Below, one piece after another: positions 5,696-8,337 of a stretch of DNA of 8,337 nt (positions within the stretch are counted from its first letter, which is position 1; each line of letters opens with the position of its first letter). The position numbers and the translations under genes were made by a program. The DNA lies in contig JAJYDH010000287.1 in assembly GCA_021777685.1 (NCBI GenBank), positions 1 to 8,337 on the forward strand, read 5' to 3'. The notes beneath the pieces were generated by a model. The model saw nothing but the letters and a program-made list of their open reading frames with translations. It did no database searches and was not told where the DNA came from. This DNA comes from Planctomycetota bacterium (GTDB taxonomy: Bacteria; Planctomycetota; Planctomycetia; Isosphaerales; Isosphaeraceae).

Positions 5696-6199
5696 TCACT
5701 GGAAGAACTGGTCGATCGGCGCGTCGTTCCGGTAGTAGCCGGACGACCCGACATACGTGACGTTGCCGGTCACGTCCCCGTTGGAGTCGATCGTCAGCGT
5801 GCTCGTCCAGACGGTCGAGTTGGCCCGGCGGGCCGTGGCCTGGAAGGTCGACGGGTCGGTCTGGACGATCTTGTAGACGTAGGAGATCCCCGCCGCGACG
5901 GCCGCGCCGTCGCCGGGGTCGTCCTGGATCGACCCGTCGAGCAGCTTGTAGCTCCGGAGCGTCGCCAGGTCCGGGGCGAAGGTGTTCGGGGCATACCCGT
6001 CGGGAGGGCTCAGCCAGAAGGCGCGCTGGGCCGTCCAGATGGCCCGGAGGTTGGCCACCGCGATGTTGGCCCGCGACTGCTCCATCGCCCTCGAAAACCG
6101 AGGGACGCTGATCGCGGAGAGGACCCCCATGATGACGCAGACCGTCATCACCTCGATCAGGGAGAACCCCGGACGTCGCCCGCCCCGGTCGGCCCTCAT
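5696..6199 (-). CDS. GspG/PilE-like major pseudopilin
   Basis: This is a 167-residue type IV pilin/type II pseudopilin-like protein and the first gene of the - strand operon. The leader MRADRGGRRPG is followed by FSLIEVMTVCVIMGVLSAIS, with cleavage predicted after Gly11, Glu at +5 and the conserved Pro at +22 (SVPRFSRAME). The long N-terminal helix runs to about residue 62, as in pilins that pack into a filament core. The globular part includes APDLATLRSYKLLDGSI, typical of GspG/PilE proteins where a loop follows the helix, and a Thr/Asn-rich beta region to the C-terminus. In the family this subunit forms the main filament body. AAGG lies four bases before the ATG. Assembly ATPase, platform protein and peptidase are not encoded in this window. 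Confidence 0.88.
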   Translation of the reverse strand: MRADRGGRRPGFSLIEVMTVCVIMGVLSAISVPRFSRAMEQSRANIAVANLRAIWTAQRAFWLSPPDGYAPNTFAPDLATLRSYKLLDGSIQDDPGDGAAVAAGISYVYKIVQTDPSTFQATARRANSTVWTSTLTIDSNGDVTGNVTYVGSSGYYRNDAPIDQFFQ

Positions 6200-6224
6200 G
6201 ACACCTTCCCCGGCATCTCAAACA

Positions 6225-6240
6225 TGGCTCGACCGAGCCA
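6225..6240. promoter_or_regulatory. Dyad in the leader of the pilin operon
   Basis: TGGCTCG (6225-6231) and CGAGCCA (6234-6240) form a perfect 7-bp inverted repeat with a two-base centre. It sits 26-41 bases upstream of the GspG-like start codon. A two-base spacer suits a DNA operator for a dimeric regulator better than an RNA hairpin, but neither is proven. Confidence 0.35.
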
Positions 6241-6344
6241 GGACGATCGGGTTCATCGCAAGACTCCGACGCGCATAATTCGTCGCGCAAGCATGGTCGG
6301 GACGTGCGAGCGCACCGCCCCACAGACCAGCCTAGGTCACGTTT

Positions 6345-6426
6345 GCCGGGCGAGGGGACGAGGATTCCGGCTTGGCCCGGCCCATCCGGCCGGGCCGACG
6401 GCCCTGGCGGCCGGCCCTCGCCCGGC
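6345..6426. repeat. Nested inverted repeats (two-stem structure)
   Basis: An outer pair GCCGGGCGAGGG (6345-6356) and CCCTCGCCCGGC (6415-6426) matches perfectly over 12 bp. Inside it, GGCCCGGCC (6374-6382) pairs perfectly with GGCCGGGCC (6388-6396) around a five-base loop. Together they can fold into a two-stem structure in RNA from either strand. It lies about 145 bp upstream of the pilin operon and 580 bp upstream of the sigma gene. High GC makes chance stems more likely, but a 12-bp perfect stem enclosing a second perfect 9-bp stem is notable. Confidence 0.5.
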
Positions 6427-6431
6427 GAGAA

Positions 6432-6566
6432 CGAACCCAACGTCCCCGGTCGCCCCTCGGCAACGCGAACCCAACGCCGGGCCACGCCTCGTGAAACTCG
6501 AACCCAACGCCCCTCGCCAGACCCTCGCGCCAGCCGCCGGTCGAGGACTCCCGGTCGAACCCAACC
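6432..6566 (+). repeat. Four-copy direct repeat CGAACCCAACG
   Basis: The 11-mer occurs at 6432-6442, 6466-6476 and 6499-6509, and with one change at the last base at 6556-6566. The start-to-start distances are 34, 33 and 57 bp. The sequences between copies differ from each other. The array begins directly after the nested inverted repeats. The spacing is near three, three and five DNA turns, so binding sites for a protein on one face of the helix are possible. An expanded non-coding repeat without function is the alternative. Confidence 0.7.
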
Positions 6567-6720
6567 TCGGCCGACGGTCCCGGGAAAAGACGAAGCCAGG
6601 ACTTCGGACAATGCCACGACGCGGGCATGAAACGCCCCCGTCCTCGCGACCCGACGTTCGGCTCGCGTCTTCCTGGGTACATTCAGGCGAAATCGAGGTC
6701 TTCGAACACACAATTTCGCC

Positions 6721-6734
6721 GATCCGCGCGGATC
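6721..6734. promoter_or_regulatory. 14-bp perfect palindrome
   Basis: GATCCGCGCGGATC is self-complementary over its whole length. It lies about 270 bp upstream of the sigma gene. It could be an operator, but palindromes of this size also arise by chance in GC-rich DNA. Confidence 0.25.
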
Positions 6735-7006
6735 TGGCCGTCCGGGCGAGGATCGACCGTCCGGGGACGACGCGAGTGGACGTGGATTCATGGAAACCTC
6801 ACGACAACTCCACACCGCCGCAAACCATTGTCCCGGCGGAGGAAACACCCGAGATCTGGTCGCGACACGGCGGGCGCGGTGATTTTTCTCGGGTTCTTCT
6901 TGTGACGTCCCGTTCGCCCGCGGTATTCCAACCACGGGAGAGACTCCCGGGCGGCCGGGCATCCCGCCCGATCGCGGGCCTCCACGATTCGAGCCCATCA
7001 GCCCTC

Positions 7007-7576
7007 ATGGCACACATGGTCAACAAAGCCGTGGCGTCGATCCCGATCGACCAGACCGGGAACAGCGACGATCGGAAGGAGCGGTTCATCCGCGAGTTGA
7101 CGGACCATCAGAACGGATTGTTCGTCTACCTGGTGTCGCTGCTCGGCGACGTCCACGAGGCCCGGAACGTCCTCCAGGAGACGAACCTGGTCCTCTGGCG
7201 GCGGTCGTCCGAGTTCCTCGACGGGACGGATTTCGCGGCCTGGTCGCGCGCGATCGCCCATTACCAGCTCCTGGCCCATCTCCGGGACAAGAAGCGCGAC
7301 CGCCATGTTTTCGACGTCGAGCTGCTGGGCCGGATCGCCGAGCGGATGCCGCCCGCCGGGGACGCGGAGGTCCGCCGGATCGCGCTCCGGACCTGCCTGG
7401 CCGAGCTCCCCGACCAGCTCCGGTCCATGATCGGCCAGCGCTACGGCGCGGGGGTCTCGATCAAGGAACTGACGCGGCGCCTGGGCAAGTCGGAATCGGC
7501 GGTCAAGATGACGCTGGCGCGGGTCCGTCAGAGGCTGATGGGCTGCATCGAGAAACGACTCGCGGCGGAGGGGTGA
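7007..7576 (+). CDS. ECF-type sigma-70 family RNA polymerase sigma factor
   Basis: This is a 189-residue sigma factor with only regions 2 and 4. Region 2 (about 25-98) includes LTDHQNGLFVYLVSLLGD and the core-binding segment EARNVLQETNLVLWRR, followed by FAAWSRAIAHYQLLAHLRDK for -10 recognition. Region 4 (about 131-185) carries the helix-turn-helix SIKELTRRLGKSESAVKMTL for -35 recognition. The N-LVLWRR pattern matches the Rhodopirellula/Verrucomicrobium sigma family, which is expanded in planctomycetes. The start could be 7007 or the in-frame ATG at 7016; neither has a clear ribosome binding site. The frame is open much further upstream, but that part has no sigma homology and a non-coding composition. 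The stop is one base from the start of the FecR-like gene, so the two are almost certainly co-expressed, and the FecR-like protein probably controls this factor. Confidence 0.92.
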   Translation: MAHMVNKAVASIPIDQTGNSDDRKERFIRELTDHQNGLFVYLVSLLGDVHEARNVLQETNLVLWRRSSEFLDGTDFAAWSRAIAHYQLLAHLRDKKRDRHVFDVELLGRIAERMPPAGDAEVRRIALRTCLAELPDQLRSMIGQRYGAGVSIKELTRRLGKSESAVKMTLARVRQRLMGCIEKRLAAEG

Positions 7577-7577
7577 A

Positions 7578-8337
7578 ATGTCCGAGGATTTCCGGCCCGA
7601 CGGGCTGCTCGAGCTCTGCGCGGACCTGGTCGAGGGCGAACTCCGGGAAGACCGGGCGGCCGAGCTTCGCGCCCTGCTCGTCGCCGACGATCGGGCGATG
7701 CGGTTCTACCTCCAGTTCATGGAGGTCCATGCGTTCCTGACCCTGGATTACGCGACGGGGGTCACGAACCCGGCGATGCCGGGAATCCCCGAGATGCCCC
7801 GTGCCCCCCTGTCGGGACGACCGAGAGGCGACAGCCTGTTCGCGCCCGAGGGCTCGCCGGCCGACCTCGAGCGGAGGGGGCTGGCCTCGACCTGGTCGGT
7901 CGGGGTCGCGTTCGCGGCCGGATTCGCCGCCGCGGCCCTGCTGGTCGGCGCGATGGCGACCCTGGCCCGTCGGGGAGATCCGGACGTGTCGCCGCCGGTC
8001 GTCTCGTCGAGGCCGGTGCAACCCGACTCGCCGAGGGGCACGCTCAAGGCGGGGATCGCGCGGGTGATCGCCCTGGATGACGCCCTCTGGGAGACGGCCG
8101 ATGGCCGGCTTCCGTCGCTGGGCCAGCTCATCAACCCGGGGCGCATCCAGCTCCGGTCGGGCGCCGTCACGCTCGCGTTCCTGAGCGGGGTCGTCCTCTC
8201 GCTGGAGGGCCCGGCCGACCTCGACCTGGTCTCGATGGACCGGGTCTCCTGCCGCCGGGGCCGGCTCCGGACCCGGATCCCCCGGGAGGCCGAGGGGTTC
8301 GTCATCGCGTCGCGGAAGGCGGCCGAATTCCACTTCG
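7578..8337 (+). CDS. FecR-domain transmembrane protein, probable anti-sigma factor (partial)
   Basis: The frame has 253 codons without a stop and runs off the window, so the C-terminus is missing. The N-terminus (about 8-57: LLELCADLVEGELREDRAAE, then MRFYLQFMEVHAFL) is a short helical domain like those that bind the partner sigma factor in planctomycete pairs; it lacks the His-Cys-Cys zinc motif of ZAS anti-sigma factors. A Pro-rich linker leads to one membrane helix (about 105-130), placing the rest in the periplasm. Residues about 157-253 are FecR-like: GQLINPGRIQLRSGAVTL, GVVLSLEGPADLDLVSMD and GRLRTRIPREAEGFVI. GGAGGGG at 7567-7573, inside the end of the sigma gene, is the ribosome binding site. 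Related planctomycete proteins often continue into a LamG-like domain; that cannot be seen here. Confidence 0.88.
   Translation, partial: MSEDFRPDGLLELCADLVEGELREDRAAELRALLVADDRAMRFYLQFMEVHAFLTLDYATGVTNPAMPGIPEMPRAPLSGRPRGDSLFAPEGSPADLERRGLASTWSVGVAFAAGFAAAALLVGAMATLARRGDPDVSPPVVSSRPVQPDSPRGTLKAGIARVIALDDALWETADGRLPSLGQLINPGRIQLRSGAVTLAFLSGVVLSLEGPADLDLVSMDRVSCRRGRLRTRIPREAEGFVIASRKAAEFHF

Larger units (their letters stand above)
6200..7006. other. Divergent intergenic region with structured repeats
   Basis: No gene is supported in these 807 bp. Several frames stay open on both strands, but their translations are Arg/Pro/Gly-rich and match no family I know. The region separates the pilin operon (-) from the sigma-factor operon (+), so it should hold both promoters. 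It carries a dyad in the pilin leader (6225-6240), nested inverted repeats (6345-6426), four copies of an 11-bp direct repeat (6432-6566) and a 14-bp perfect palindrome (6721-6734). TTGTGA at 6900-6905 with TATTCC 18 bp later is a weak promoter candidate for the sigma gene. A small non-coding RNA is possible but not shown. Confidence 0.6.

Noticed and set aside
6432..6566. CRISPR array
   Set aside because: The repeats are only 11 bp, spacing is uneven (34, 33 and 57 bp) and there are no cas genes in the window.
6224..7006. N-terminal extension of the sigma factor by 261 residues
   Set aside because: The frame is open, but the extension is low-complexity, covers the inverted and direct repeats and has no sigma-factor similarity; the family starts near 7007.
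7503..8333. 276-residue open frame on the - strand
   Set aside because: It is antisense to the end of the sigma gene and to the FecR-like gene, whose frame shows a membrane helix and FecR motifs.

Overview
The window is GC-rich DNA that looks like a planctomycete, most likely of the Isosphaeraceae type. The pointers are the gene families rather than any marker gene: an ECF sigma factor of the Rhodopirellula/Verrucomicrobium type followed directly by a FecR-like membrane protein, a short operon of pseudopilin-like proteins, and scattered GC-rich palindromic repeats between genes. The taxonomic call is an inference. No rRNA, tRNA, CRISPR array or transposase gene was seen.

Layout. Positions 1-403 hold a pair of inverted, hairpin-forming repeats and the upstream region of a P-type ATPase. 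Positions 404-3031 (+) encode an 875-residue P1B-like heavy-metal ATPase whose catalytic motifs are intact, but whose usual intramembrane CPC metal site reads F-G-T and whose two N-terminal HMA-like domains lack CxxC. A 78-residue unknown protein (3044-3280, -) faces it tail to tail. Positions 3281-3659 carry a 181-bp imperfect palindrome (3356-3536) that resembles a MITE and contains the same repeat family found at the left end.

Positions 3660-6199 (-) form a tight five-gene run, transcribed right to left: a GspG/PilE-like major pseudopilin, a GspI/PilV-like protein, a GspJ/PilW-like protein, a GspK/PilX-like protein that overlaps its predecessor by one base, and, after 53 bp, a DUF5658-like three-helix membrane protein. 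No assembly ATPase, platform protein, secretin or prepilin peptidase lies here, so the pilins must use machinery encoded elsewhere.

Positions 6200-7006 form an 807-bp divergent intergenic region with nested hairpins and four copies of an 11-bp repeat (CGAACCCAACG). To its right, on the + strand, are an ECF-type sigma factor (7007-7576) and, one base later, a FecR-domain transmembrane protein that runs off the end of the window. These two probably form a sigma/anti-sigma or signal-transducing pair. Whether they control the divergent pilin operon cannot be told from the sequence alone.
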